Shown in pieces: positions 1-8,711 of a stretch of 64,000 nt of DNA; the first letter of the stretch is position 1, and each line of letters begins with the position of its first letter. The notes under the pieces were generated by a model, which was given only the letters and a program-made list of their open reading frames with translations, had not been told where the DNA came from and did no database searches. Made by a program: the position numbers and the translations under genes. The stretch comes from Parahaliea mediterranea. GTDB taxonomy: Bacteria > Pseudomonadota > Gammaproteobacteria > Pseudomonadales > Halieaceae. The stretch lies in NCBI RefSeq assembly GCF_017255185.1, contig NZ_JAFKCZ010000001.1, forward strand, positions 124,001 to 188,000. The letters run 5' to 3'.

Positions 1-211
1 TGTTGGGGTTGTCGTAGATAAAGGCGATGAAGCCCGGCGCCCCCCGCAGCTGGCGGGCGGACAGGTTGGGCTGGTAGTTGAGTTCCTCGATGGCCGCCCA
101 CACCCGGCGCTGCAAGTCCTCGCCCACCGAGGGCTCCCGATTGATGACCCGGGACACGGTTTTGAAGGAGACGCCGGCGAGCTTGGCGACGTCCTTGATG
201 GTGGCTTTCAT
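1..211 (-). CDS. LacI-family transcriptional regulator, N-terminal part (cut by window start)
   Basis: The minus strand from the ATG at 211 encodes an N-terminus beginning MKATIKDVAKLAGVS, followed by FKTVSRVINREPSVG. This is the classic LacI/GalR helix-turn-helix with hinge helix (ALNYQPN-type, here ELNYQPNLSARQL). Only about 70 residues are in the window; the sugar-binding periplasmic-like domain lies outside. LacI proteins bind palindromic operators with a central CG, and a perfect one lies about 100 bp upstream at 312-325, suggesting autoregulation or control of divergent genes. The effector cannot be inferred from this fragment. Confidence 0.93.
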   Translation of the reverse strand, partial: MKATIKDVAKLAGVSFKTVSRVINREPSVGEDLQRRVWAAIEELNYQPNLSARQLRGAPGFIAFIYDNPN

Positions 212-311
212 TCCGCGCGGTGTCCTCGTGCCTGCGTGGGCGGGCTGGTGAAATGCAGCCTATCGATGCCCGTGGTCCCAAAGGGGCAGTGTAACGGAAA
301 GGTTCCGGTGG

Positions 312-325
312 TGACAACGTTGTCA
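312..325. promoter_or_regulatory. Perfect 14-bp palindrome, likely LacI-family operator
   Basis: TGACAACGTTGTCA is a perfect palindrome with the central AACGTT expected of LacI/GalR-family operators. It lies between the minus-strand lacI gene (start 211) and the plus-strand oxygenase (start 476). Site type follows family knowledge; binding by this particular LacI protein is inference. Confidence 0.6.
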
Positions 326-475
326 TGGCTTTGTCACAATCGCGGGGCGAGTGTCGCCCCTGCGCGGTTTGGAGGCCGGATTCCCGTATGGCGCGTGCAG
401 GGCGCCGGGGCTATAATCGCGCCGCCCCGAGCGTCCCGCGATCGCGAACCGGACCCGGTCACACTGGAGTCTCCC

Positions 476-1150
476 ATGCAAACGCCCGCACCGCAGTCGC
501 CCGTGTCCGCGACACCGCAGGACGACGGCGCGCTGTTCGACCGTATCGCCGATGCCTTGCGCGAGCGGGGTTACGCGGTGTGCCCCAACGCGCTGCCGCC
601 TGCCCTCTGCGCGGCGCTGCTGGCGCAACTGCAGGCGATGAACAGCGCCGACTTCTCCCGCGCCGGCGTGGGTCGCGAGGAGGACTGGACGTTGAACAAC
701 TTCGTGCGTTCGGACGCCATCTGCTGGATCACCGGGGCATCGCCGGCGGGGGGCGACTGGCTGGATTGGGCGAGCCGCTTGCGACAGCACCTCAATCGCC
801 AGTTGTTGCTGGGCCTGTTTTCCTTCGAGTCCCATTTCGCCCACTATCGCCCCGGTGACTTCTACCGCAAGCACCTCGATGCCTTTCGCGGCGACACCAA
901 TCGGGTGTTGTCCGTGGTGGCCTATCTCAATCCCGACTGGCAGGCGCCGGACGGTGGCGAGCTGCTGATGTACCTCGACGCCGAAGGCGGAAACACCCTC
1001 AAGGTCCTGCCGGGACTGGGCACGGTGGTGGTGTTTCTCAGCGAGGAGTTTCCCCACGAGGTGTTGCCCGCGCGGCGCGACCGCTACTCCATCGCCGGTT
1101 GGTACCGGGTCAACACCTCCCGCGGCGACCGCATCGATCCGCCGCAGTAG
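476..1150 (+). CDS. 2OG-Fe(II) oxygenase (prolyl 4-hydroxylase-like)
   Basis: A 224-residue protein of the 2-oxoglutarate/Fe(II) dioxygenase superfamily. The double-stranded beta-helix signature is visible: HLDAF supplies the HxD iron ligands, a distal His lies in EFPHEV, and the RYSIAGW arginine would bind 2-oxoglutarate. The reading frame stays open upstream to 236, but the ATG at 476 is preceded by GGAG (466-469) and starts just before the conserved domain, so it is preferred. The substrate is unknown; small bacterial members hydroxylate proteins or small molecules. It is divergent from lacI and convergent with the antiporter gene. Confidence 0.85.
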   Translation: MQTPAPQSPVSATPQDDGALFDRIADALRERGYAVCPNALPPALCAALLAQLQAMNSADFSRAGVGREEDWTLNNFVRSDAICWITGASPAGGDWLDWASRLRQHLNRQLLLGLFSFESHFAHYRPGDFYRKHLDAFRGDTNRVLSVVAYLNPDWQAPDGGELLMYLDAEGGNTLKVLPGLGTVVVFLSEEFPHEVLPARRDRYSIAGWYRVNTSRGDRIDPPQ

Positions 1151-1164
1151 GCCTCGCCCGCGGG

Positions 1165-2151
1165 TCAGGCGACGGCGCTGGGCGCCAGGTAGGTGTGTAC
1201 GAGGTAGGCCGAGTAGGCGCAGAAGCAGACCAGCAGGGCTGCCCCCTCGACGCGGTTGATGCGCCGCGTGCCGCGGCGGAAACTGAAGCCGATCACAAAC
1301 AGCGACACCGTCAACAGGGCCATGATCGACATATCGCGGTTGACGATCGACTTCTCCACCACGAAGGGCTCAATGCTCCCGGCGATACCGACCACCGCCA
1401 GGGTGTTGAACAGGTTGGAGCCGATCACGTTGCCCAGGGCCATGTCGTGCTCGCCCTTGCGCGCCGCCATGATCGACGACACCAGCTCGGGTAGCGAGGT
1501 GCCCACCGCGACGATGGTGAGGCCGATGATCAAATCGCTCACCCCAAAGCCCGTGGCCAGTTCGACCGCGCCCCATACCAGCAGGCGCGAGCTGGCCACC
1601 AGCACCAACAGGCCCGCCACCAGCCACAGCCAGGCGTTTTTGAGGGGCATGACGCGGTCGGGCATTTCCTGTTCCAGCTCGGCCACCAGCGAATCGCCGT
1701 TGCCGCGCATGCCCAGGAAAATGGTCCAGGTCATCAGCGCGGCAAACACCGCCAGCAGCACCAGGGCGTCGGTGCGCGACAGGTGGCCGTCCAGTAACTG
1801 CAGGATGGCCAGTGCGGTGATACCGGTGAGGATGGGCAGTTCCTTGCGCAAAACCTGCGATTGCACCGCGATCGGGCTGATGAGCGCGGTCAGGCCCAGC
1901 ACCAGGGCGATGTTGGTGATGTTGGAACCGTAGGCGTTGCCCAGCGCCAGGCCGGGGTTGCCCTGCAGGGCCGCCAGGGCCGATACCAGCATCTCTGGCG
2001 CCGAGGTGCCGAAGCCGAGAATCACCATGCCGATAAGCAGCGCCGGCATGCCGAAGTGGCTGGCGATGGACGCGGCGCTGTCTACGAATTTGTCGGCGCT
2101 CCACAGCAGCAGAATGAGGCCGGTAAGTACGGCGATGATGGCGGGTAACAT
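1165..2151 (-). CDS. CaCA-family calcium/sodium antiporter (YrbG-like)
   Basis: About 328 residues with roughly ten hydrophobic segments. The two alpha-repeat motifs of the Ca2+/cation antiporter superfamily are present: GFGTSAPEM in the first half and AVGTSLPEL in the second, each with a following GNxxGSN element (GNAYGSN, GNVIGSN). Family members exchange Ca2+ for Na+ or H+ across the inner membrane. In-frame ATGs exist at 2193, 2160 and 2151. A perfect TATAAT (2164-2159, minus strand) ends only 7 nt before the ATG at 2151, which points to that start and to a leaderless mRNA. Confidence 0.9.
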   Translation of the reverse strand: MLPAIIAVLTGLILLLWSADKFVDSAASIASHFGMPALLIGMVILGFGTSAPEMLVSALAALQGNPGLALGNAYGSNITNIALVLGLTALISPIAVQSQVLRKELPILTGITALAILQLLDGHLSRTDALVLLAVFAALMTWTIFLGMRGNGDSLVAELEQEMPDRVMPLKNAWLWLVAGLLVLVASSRLLVWGAVELATGFGVSDLIIGLTIVAVGTSLPELVSSIMAARKGEHDMALGNVIGSNLFNTLAVVGIAGSIEPFVVEKSIVNRDMSIMALLTVSLFVIGFSFRRGTRRINRVEGAALLVCFCAYSAYLVHTYLAPSAVA

Positions 2152-2158
2152 GCGCGGC

Positions 2159-2189
2159 ATTATACGTGGGCCGCCGGTTATGCGGTCAA
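2159..2189 (-). promoter_or_regulatory. Sigma70-type promoter of the CaCA antiporter; predicts leaderless mRNA
   Basis: On the minus strand TTGACC (2189-2184) and a perfect TATAAT (2164-2159) are separated by 19 nt, a little longer than the usual 17. The A of the ATG at 2151 lies where +1 is expected. The upstream alternative starts at 2160 and 2193 would overlap or precede the promoter. Confidence 0.5.
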
Positions 2190-2284
2190 CCAATTTCGAT
2201 TATCAGCGGAACGGACTTTTTCGAACCGCCTTTGACCGGTATGCTTTCGCCGCCAAATAAACGACGTAGAACAGGAATGCGTGT

Positions 2285-3640
2285 ATGAATGCACAGCAGG
2301 TGGAAGACCTGACAAGCTTTATGGAGGCGGTAGTGCGCCGCAACCCCGGTGAACCCGAGTTCCACCAGGCGGTGCACGAGGTGGCGATGGATATTATTCC
2401 CTATCTCGCCGACAAGCCGCTGTACAGGGACATGATGGTGCTGGAGCGGATGACCGAGCCCGATCGCATCATCAGTTTCCGGGTAGTTTGGCAGGACGAT
2501 CACGGGGGTGTCCAGGTCAATCGCGGCTATCGCGTTCAGCAGAACAACGCCATCGGCCCCTACAAGGGCGGGCTGCGTTTTCACCCCACCGTGACCCAGT
2601 CGGTATTGAAGTTCCTGGCTTTCGAGCAAGTGTTCAAGAACAGCTTGACCGGCCTGCCGCTGGGCGGGGGCAAGGGCGGCTCCGATTTCGATCCCAAGGG
2701 CAAGTCCGACCTCGAGGTGATGCGTTTTTGCCAGGCTTTCATGACCGAGTTGAGCAAACATGTCGGGCCCGACACGGACGTGCCCGCCGGGGATACCGGC
2801 GTGGGCGCGCGGGAAGTGGGTTACCTGTTTGGGCAGTACAAACGTTTGGTGAATCGCTTCGAGGGCGTGCTGACTGGCAAGGCCCTGGAGTTCGGCGGTA
2901 GCCGCATTCGTGCCGAGGCCACCGGGTATGGGGTGGTGTACATGATGCAGGACATGCTGGCCCACCACCACGAGAGTATTGACGGCCGTACCTGCGTGGT
3001 TTCGGGCTCGGGCAACGTGGCCACCTACTGTGCCGAAAAACTTATTCAACTTGGCGGCAAAGTGGTTACCCTGTCGGATTCCTCCGGATATATCCACGAC
3101 CCCGAGGGCCTGACCCTGGAAAAACTGCAGTGGGTCATGGAGCTCAAGAACAAGCGCCGCGGTCGCATCGAGGAGTACGCCCGTGAGTATGGCGTGGAGT
3201 ATCACGCGGGGGAGCACCCCTGGGGCGTACCCTGCGATCTCGCCTTCCCCTGCGCCACACAGAACGAGATCGATGGCGCCGAGGCCCGGACCCTGATCGA
3301 GAACGGCTGCCGCGCAGTCGCCGAGGGCGCCAATATGCCCACCACGCCGGACGCTATCAAAGTGCTGCGCGCCAGTCCCGGCCTGCTACACGCGCCGTCC
3401 AAGGCCGCCAATGCGGGCGGCGTGGCGGTCTCCGGTTTGGAGATGAGCCAGAACAGCCTGCGCATGCAGTGGAGTCGCGAGGAAGTGGACAAACACCTGC
3501 GGGAAATCATCGCCAGCATCCACGCGCAATGCGTGGAGTTTGGCACCGCCAGCGATGGTCATGTGGACTATTTCAAGGGCGCCAACATTGCCGGTTTCAA
3601 CAAGGTGGCCTCGGCCATGCTGGCCTACGGGGTGATGTAG
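2285..3640 (+). CDS. gdhA: NADP-specific glutamate dehydrogenase
   Basis: A 451-residue protein of the small hexameric class I glutamate dehydrogenases, which reductively aminate 2-oxoglutarate with ammonium to give glutamate in the cytoplasm. Hallmarks include the glutamate-binding GGLRFHP stretch, the catalytic-lysine motif LPLGGGKGGSDFDPKGK, VPAGDTGVGAREVGY, and the Rossmann SGSGNVATY motif. Length matches E. coli GdhA closely. It is monocistronic, facing katG across an intrinsic terminator. Confidence 0.97.
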   Translation: MNAQQVEDLTSFMEAVVRRNPGEPEFHQAVHEVAMDIIPYLADKPLYRDMMVLERMTEPDRIISFRVVWQDDHGGVQVNRGYRVQQNNAIGPYKGGLRFHPTVTQSVLKFLAFEQVFKNSLTGLPLGGGKGGSDFDPKGKSDLEVMRFCQAFMTELSKHVGPDTDVPAGDTGVGAREVGYLFGQYKRLVNRFEGVLTGKALEFGGSRIRAEATGYGVVYMMQDMLAHHHESIDGRTCVVSGSGNVATYCAEKLIQLGGKVVTLSDSSGYIHDPEGLTLEKLQWVMELKNKRRGRIEEYAREYGVEYHAGEHPWGVPCDLAFPCATQNEIDGAEARTLIENGCRAVAEGANMPTTPDAIKVLRASPGLLHAPSKAANAGGVAVSGLEMSQNSLRMQWSREEVDKHLREIIASIHAQCVEFGTASDGHVDYFKGANIAGFNKVASAMLAYGVM

Positions 3641-3658
3641 GCCCGCCCGCGGGGCGAT

Positions 3659-3690
3659 AAAAAAACGGCGCCACCGCAATGGGTGGCGCC
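3659..3690 (-). terminator. Rho-independent terminator of katG
   Basis: Read on the minus strand, GGCGCCACC, a 6-nt loop region and GGTGGCGCC (3690-3667) form a 9-bp GC-rich stem followed by a T-run (complement of 3665-3659). It is oriented to terminate katG. The plus-strand side lacks a T-run, so it is a poor terminator for gdhA. Confidence 0.8.
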
Positions 3691-3722
3691 GCTCGCCCGA
3701 CGGACAGCCGGCTTACTTCAGT

Positions 3723-5948
3723 TTACGACTCCACGTCGAAGCGATCCGCGGTCATGACCTTGGTCCAGGCCGCAACGAAGTCCTCGACGAACTTGCCCCC
3801 GCTGTCGCGCTCGGCGTAGAACTCGGCCACGGCGCGCAGCTCGGAGTTGGAGCCGAAGATCAGGTCCACCGGGGTGGCGGTCCATTTCTGCTTGCCGCTG
3901 GCGCGGTCCCTGCCGACGTAGACGCCCTGGCTGTCGCCGGATTTGCTCCAGTCCGTCGACATGTCGATCAGATTGACGAAGAAGTCATTGCTCAGGGTGC
4001 CGGGGCGGTCGGTGAAGACGCCGTGCTGGCTGCCGTCGGCATTGGCGCCGAGTACCCGCATGCCCCCGACCAGGGCGGTCATCTCTGGCACGCTCAGGTC
4101 CAGCAGCGCGGCGCGTTCGACCAGTGCCTCCGCCGGCGGGCGCGGGAAGTCGGGCGCCACGAAATTGCGGAAGCCGTCGGCCCTGGGCTCGAGTACCGCG
4201 AAGGCCTCGACATCGGTCATCTCCTGGGAAGCGTCGGTGCGGCCCGGCACGAAGGGCACCTCGATCTTGTGGCCACCCTTGCGGGCCGCCTCCTCAATCG
4301 CCGCGGCGCCGCCCAGCACGATGACATCCGCCAGTGACACCTGGGTCCTGCCGGCTTTCTTGTTGAAGTCGCGCTGGACCCCTTCCAGTTTGCCCAGAAC
4401 ACGCGCCAGCTCCGCGGGCTGGTTCACGGCCCAGTCCTTTTGCGGCGCCAGGCGAATGCGCGCGCCGTTGGCGCCACCGCGCATGTCGGTGTCGCGGTAG
4501 GACGCGGCCGAGGCCCAGGCGGTTTTCACCAGGTCCGAGGTGCTGAGGCCGGTGTCCAGGATCGCCGCTTTCAGTTTCTTGATATCGCGGTCGCTGACCT
4601 GTTTGTAGTCGGCGGCGGGCACGGGGTCCTGCCAAATGAAGGTCTCCTTCGGCGCCCAGTCACCCAGGTAGCGAGAGGTCGGCCCCATGTCGCGGTGGAT
4701 CAATTTGAACCACGCCCGGGCGTAGGCCTTTTCGAACTCCTCGGGGTTGTTCAGCCAGCGCTGGGTGATCTTGCGGTAGCTGGGGTCTTCCTTCAGCGCC
4801 AGGTCGGTGGTGAACATCATCGGCGCGTGGCGTTTGTCGGGGTCGTGGGCGTCCGGGACCATGTTGGCGCCGGCGCCGCCCTTGGGTTTCCACTGCTGGG
4901 CGCCGCCCGGGCTGGTGGTCAGTTCCCACTCGAAGCTGTACAGGTTCTGCAGGTAGTTGTGGGTCCACTCGGCCGGGCTCACGGTCCAGGCGCCCTCCAG
5001 GCCGCTGGTGACGGTGTCGGCGCCCTTGCCGGTGCCGCACTTGTTTTTCCAGCCCAGGCCCTGTTCCTCCAGCGGCGCCGCCTCGGGTTCGGGGCCCACG
5101 CAGTCGGCGGCCTTGTGCGCGCCGTGGGCCTTGCCGAAGGTGTGGCCGCCGGCGATCAGCGCCGCGGTTTCCTCGTCGTTCATCGCCATGCGGCCAAAGG
5201 TGTCGCGAATGGCCCGCGCGGCCTCCAGCGGGTCGGGGTTCTTGTGCGGGCCTTCCGGGTTGACGTAGATCAGGCCCATCTCGGTGGCGCCGAAGGGGCC
5301 CTCGATCCTGCCCTGTTCATTGCGTCGCTGGTCGGTCAGCCATTCGCCCTCGGCGCCCCAGTTCACATCCTCGGGCTCCCACTCGTCGGCGCGACCGAAG
5401 GCGAAACCGAGGGTTTTGAAGCCCATGTCGTCCATCGCCAGGTTGCCGGCGAGCACGATCAGATCGGCCCAGGACACGGCGTTGCCGTATTTTTCCTTGA
5501 TCGGCCACAGCAGGCGGCGGGCCTTGTCCAGGCTGGCATTGTCGGGCCAGCTGTTGAGCGGCGCAAAACGCTGCATGCCGCCGTCGGCGCCGCCGCGACC
5601 GTCAATGGTGCGATAGGTGCCGGCGGCGTGCCAGGACATGCGGATGAAAAACGGGCCGTAGTGGCCGAAGTCGGCGGGCCACCAGTCTTGCGAAGTCGTC
5701 ATCAGTTTGCGCAAGTCCTTTTCGAGCTCGTCCAGGTCGAGTTCCTCAAAGGCCTGCGCATAGTCAAAGCCGGGACCCATGGGGTTGGCGGAGGCGGAGG
5801 AGTCACGCAGTGGCTCCAGGCTCAGCCGGTTGGGCCACCAGTAGTCGTTGTCGGGCATGTCCGCGGCGGCGGCGAGATAGGGGGTCGATCCAATCGCGCA
5901 CAGCGTGGCGACCGTCAGTACCTTTCTTAACGTTCTGGGTTTGCTCAT
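3723..5948 (-). CDS. katG: Catalase-peroxidase with signal peptide (periplasmic KatG)
   Basis: A bifunctional heme catalase/peroxidase of 741 residues. Distal residues Arg103, Trp106 and His107 lie in [12 protein letters not shown]. With Tyr228 (YVNPEGP) and Met254 (FGRM) they supply the Met-Tyr-Trp adduct needed for catalase activity, and the proximal heme ligand is His269 in [10 protein letters not shown]. The N-terminus ([12 protein letters not shown] to AAAAD, about residues 9-30) looks like a cleavable Sec signal, so the enzyme is probably periplasmic, unlike most KatG proteins. The ATG at 5948 follows GAGAGG; an upstream in-frame ATG at 5987 lacks support. Confidence 0.96.
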   Translation of the reverse strand: MSKPRTLRKVLTVATLCAIGSTPYLAAAADMPDNDYWWPNRLSLEPLRDSSASANPMGPGFDYAQAFEELDLDELEKDLRKLMTTSQDWWPADFGHYGPFFIRMSWHAAGTYRTIDGRGGADGGMQRFAPLNSWPDNASLDKARRLLWPIKEKYGNAVSWADLIVLAGNLAMDDMGFKTLGFAFGRADEWEPEDVNWGAEGEWLTDQRRNEQGRIEGPFGATEMGLIYVNPEGPHKNPDPLEAARAIRDTFGRMAMNDEETAALIAGGHTFGKAHGAHKAADCVGPEPEAAPLEEQGLGWKNKCGTGKGADTVTSGLEGAWTVSPAEWTHNYLQNLYSFEWELTTSPGGAQQWKPKGGAGANMVPDAHDPDKRHAPMMFTTDLALKEDPSYRKITQRWLNNPEEFEKAYARAWFKLIHRDMGPTSRYLGDWAPKETFIWQDPVPAADYKQVSDRDIKKLKAAILDTGLSTSDLVKTAWASAASYRDTDMRGGANGARIRLAPQKDWAVNQPAELARVLGKLEGVQRDFNKKAGRTQVSLADVIVLGGAAAIEEAARKGGHKIEVPFVPGRTDASQEMTDVEAFAVLEPRADGFRNFVAPDFPRPPAEALVERAALLDLSVPEMTALVGGMRVLGANADGSQHGVFTDRPGTLSNDFFVNLIDMSTDWSKSGDSQGVYVGRDRASGKQKWTATPVDLIFGSNSELRAVAEFYAERDSGGKFVEDFVAAWTKVMTADRFDVES

Positions 5949-6222
5949 TGTGGACCTCTCATCAAAGTGCCTGCGTGGGTATCGCAACCTCGATGAGCAG
6001 GATTCAGCAGTGCCTCGATGCCGGCGTGGCCGTGAACCGATTGCCGCTTCCCTGCTATCGACCCGTTAAGTGTAGGCGGGCATTGGCGATCGATCTAATT
6101 CCCAAATTTGAATTTATAGTTCTATTTTTTGGAACGACTGTGCGTGGCTCGCCCGCGAGGGAGCGGCGGCGGAGGGGGTTGGTCGGCGGCCGCGAGGCGG
6201 GCGGCTGCCGACCGGGCAGGGG

Positions 6223-7557
6223 TCAGTGATTGTTGCCGATCCGGCGGTTGATGCGCAGCGCCAGCAGGGTGCAGGCGACGCCGGAGAGCAGGTAGCCGCT
6301 CACCGCCCACAGGCCGAATTCGATGGACAGGCCCAGCGCCACCAGCGGCGCGAAGGCCGCGCCGATCAGCCAGGCGAAGTCGGAGGTGAGGGCGGCGCCG
6401 GTGTAGCGGAAGCGGCGCTCGAAGTTGGCGGTCACGGTGCCCGAGGCCTGGCCGTAGGACAGGCCCAGCAGGAGGAAGCCGGCGACAATGCACAGGTCCT
6501 GCTGCAGGGCCGAGCCGCCCATCAGCAGGGGGGCGAACAGGCTGAGTACGCCGATTACCACCGCCATCAGGCCCAGGGTGGTGCGCTTGCCGATGCGGTC
6601 GGCGACCAGGCCCGAGGCGATTGTGCCCAGAATGCCCGCCACCGCGCCGAACATCTGTACCGTCAGCACCTGGTCGATGCCCTGTGAACCCTGGGCAACG
6701 ATCCAGGACAGGGGGTAGATGGTCACAATGTGGAACAGGGCGTAGCTGGCCAGCGCCGCGAAGCCGCCGAGCAGGATATTGCGCCCCTGCTTGCGGATCA
6801 TCTCCCGGGTACTGATCGGCTCCAGATCGCTCTCTTCCAGGGCCAGGGTGTACTCGTGGGTGAGCACCAGGCGCAGGCGGGCGAACAGGGCGACCACGTT
6901 GATGGCGAAGGCCACGAAGAAGGGGTAGCGCCAGGCCCAGCTGAGGAAGTCCTCGCTGTCCACGCTGAGTGTCAGGTACAGGAACAGGGCGTTGGCCAGC
7001 AGGAAGCCGATCGGGGCCCCGAGCTGGCCCAGCATGGCGAACCAGTTGCGCCGGCGGGGCGGCGCGTTGAGCGACAGCAGTGAGGGCAGGCCGTCCCAGG
7101 AGCCGCCCAGCGCCAGGCCCTGCAGCACGCGGAAGAAGGCCAGCAGCGCGATCGACCAGCCCCCAAGGGAGGCGTAACTGGGCAGGAAGGCGATGCCGGC
7201 GGTGGCGGTGCCGAGCAGGAACAGGGCGGCGGTCAGCTTGGTGCTGCGGCCCCAGTGGCGCTGAATGGTCATGAACAGCGCGGTGCCGAAGGGGCGGGCG
7301 ATAAAGGCCAGCGGGAAAATGCCGAAGGCGTAGAGCATGCCCTGCAGCTGGTCGACGAAGGGGAAGAACACCGACGGGAACACCAGCACGCAGGCGATCC
7401 CGAAGACGAAGAAGTCGAAGTATTCCGAGGCGCGGCCGATGACCACGCCCACGGCGATCTCGCCGGGGGCGAGGGGGGAGTGCCCGGCGGGCGTGTCCAT
7501 GCCGCCGTGTGGTGCGCCGGCGAATGCGGGGGAGTTGTGTCCGGTAGCGTTGGCCAT
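6223..7557 (-). CDS. MFS transporter, metabolite:H+ symporter (MHS) type
   Basis: A 444-residue, twelve-helix major facilitator protein. The N-terminal part (GRASEYFDFFVFGIA), followed by FPLAFIARPFGTALF, is typical of the metabolite:proton symporter subfamily (ProP, ShiA, citrate and dicarboxylate carriers). A central loop and LVADRIGKRTT, the second conserved MFS loop motif, are visible. The substrate cannot be named. It is divergent from the cyo operon, with a palindromic site in the shared intergenic region, and lies 274 bp upstream of katG on the same strand. Confidence 0.85.
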   Translation of the reverse strand: MANATGHNSPAFAGAPHGGMDTPAGHSPLAPGEIAVGVVIGRASEYFDFFVFGIACVLVFPSVFFPFVDQLQGMLYAFGIFPLAFIARPFGTALFMTIQRHWGRSTKLTAALFLLGTATAGIAFLPSYASLGGWSIALLAFFRVLQGLALGGSWDGLPSLLSLNAPPRRRNWFAMLGQLGAPIGFLLANALFLYLTLSVDSEDFLSWAWRYPFFVAFAINVVALFARLRLVLTHEYTLALEESDLEPISTREMIRKQGRNILLGGFAALASYALFHIVTIYPLSWIVAQGSQGIDQVLTVQMFGAVAGILGTIASGLVADRIGKRTTLGLMAVVIGVLSLFAPLLMGGSALQQDLCIVAGFLLLGLSYGQASGTVTANFERRFRYTGAALTSDFAWLIGAAFAPLVALGLSIEFGLWAVSGYLLSGVACTLLALRINRRIGNNH

Positions 7558-7630
7558 GGGAATAAGGTCTTCCGGGAAAATTTGGTTCAGTAACCGCCAA
7601 GGCTACTCGCTTTGCGATGGGTCCACCATA

Positions 7631-7664
7631 GGACAAATTGTCCAATTCAATCCTCCGGTTGAAT
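7631..7664. promoter_or_regulatory. Two inverted repeats in the MFS/cyoA divergent promoter region
   Basis: GGACAAATTGTCC (7631-7643) is a perfect 13-nt palindrome. It is followed at once by ATTCAA-N8-TTGAAT (7645-7664). Both sit between the divergent starts at 7557 and 7711. Such symmetry suggests binding of a dimeric repressor or activator; the regulator is not identified. Confidence 0.4.
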
Positions 7665-7710
7665 GTCGTAGAGTCCGCGCCACATTCCAAAGCCAGACCT
7701 GCGAGTGGCG

Positions 7711-8646
7711 ATGTCTACTTCGAGAAACCTTTGCAAATTGTTACCGACCTCGGCCCTGGCGGCGACGCTCGCCGGTTGCGATATGGTGGTCATGTCGCCC
7801 TCCGGGGATATCGCCCGCCAGCAGGCCGATCTCATCATCTGGTCCACCCTGCTGATGCTGATCATCATCGTGCCGGTCATCCTGTTGATTTTCCTGTTCG
7901 CCTGGCGCTACCGGGCGTCGAACAGGGAGGCGACCTACAAGCCCGACTGGGATCATTCCACGACCCTGGAACTGGTGATTTGGGCGGCGCCGCTGGCGAT
8001 CATTATCGCCCTGGGCGCCCTTACCTGGGTGAGCACCCACAAGCTGGACCCCTACCGGCCGCTGGATCGTATCGACGAGGAGCGACTGGTGCCCGAGCAT
8101 GTGGAGCACATGGTGGTGGAAGTGGTGGCCATGGACTGGAAGTGGCTGTTCTTCTACCCCGAGCTGGGCATCGCCACGGTCAACGAGATGGCGGCCCCGG
8201 TGGACCGGCCCCTGCAGTTCAAGATTACCGCCACCACCATGATGAACGCCTTCTACATCCCGGAACTGGCGGGGATGATCTACGCCATGGGCGGCATGGA
8301 AACCCAGCTGCACGCGGTGATCAATGAAGAGGGCACTTTCGAGGGCTTCTCCGCCAACTATTCCGGCGAGGGCTTCAGCCAGATGCGCTTCGATTTCCTC
8401 GGGCTCTCCGAGGGCGATTTCGCGCAGTGGGTCGAGCGGGTCAAGTCCCAGGGCAGCCCCCTGAGCCACTCCGTGTACAAGGCCCTGGAAAAACCCAGTA
8501 TCGACGACCCCGTGCGGTATTACAGCGAGGTCATGCCCGGACTCTACGACGCCATTCTCAATCGCTGCGTCGACCCGGGGGAGGTGTGCATGAAGGATCT
8601 CATGAAGAGCCATCACCACCACCACGGCGAGGGGGCTGGCGAATAG
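7711..8646 (+). CDS. cyoA: Cytochrome bo-type quinol oxidase subunit II
   Basis: A 311-residue membrane-anchored subunit II. The N-terminus has a lipoprotein signal (LAATLAGC) and two transmembrane segments, followed by a cupredoxin-fold periplasmic domain (WLFFYPELGIATVNE, ITATTMMNAFYIPELAGMIYAMGG) that lacks the CuA ligands, as in quinol oxidases. It is the first gene of cyoABCD. A GTG at 7705 is in frame, but the ATG at 7711 is the better start. The C-terminus carries a natural SHHHHH run, an oddity that may bind metal. Confidence 0.93.
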   Translation: MSTSRNLCKLLPTSALAATLAGCDMVVMSPSGDIARQQADLIIWSTLLMLIIIVPVILLIFLFAWRYRASNREATYKPDWDHSTTLELVIWAAPLAIIIALGALTWVSTHKLDPYRPLDRIDEERLVPEHVEHMVVEVVAMDWKWLFFYPELGIATVNEMAAPVDRPLQFKITATTMMNAFYIPELAGMIYAMGGMETQLHAVINEEGTFEGFSANYSGEGFSQMRFDFLGLSEGDFAQWVERVKSQGSPLSHSVYKALEKPSIDDPVRYYSEVMPGLYDAILNRCVDPGEVCMKDLMKSHHHHHGEGAGE

Positions 8647-8711
8647 CCGGTCAGCGGAACTGAATTCGGCCGCAATCCAGCGGCCTCAGCGTTAAACACA
8701 AGGGCGCCAGC

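Noticed and set aside
4440-5930. Long plus-strand open frame opposite katG (496 codons)
   Set aside because: It mirrors katG in a GC-rich antisense frame, has no recognisable domain and is Gly/Ala/His/Val-biased. katG is certain on the other strand.
6116-6125. ATAGTTCTAT as an OxyR site for katG
   Set aside because: It is a palindrome, but the spacing does not fit the OxyR pattern of four ATAG/CTAT elements. Kept only as a note.
6122-7690. 522-codon frame overlapping the MFS transporter on the same strand
   Set aside because: Arg/Pro/Gly-rich frame-shifted shadow of the transporter; no domains.
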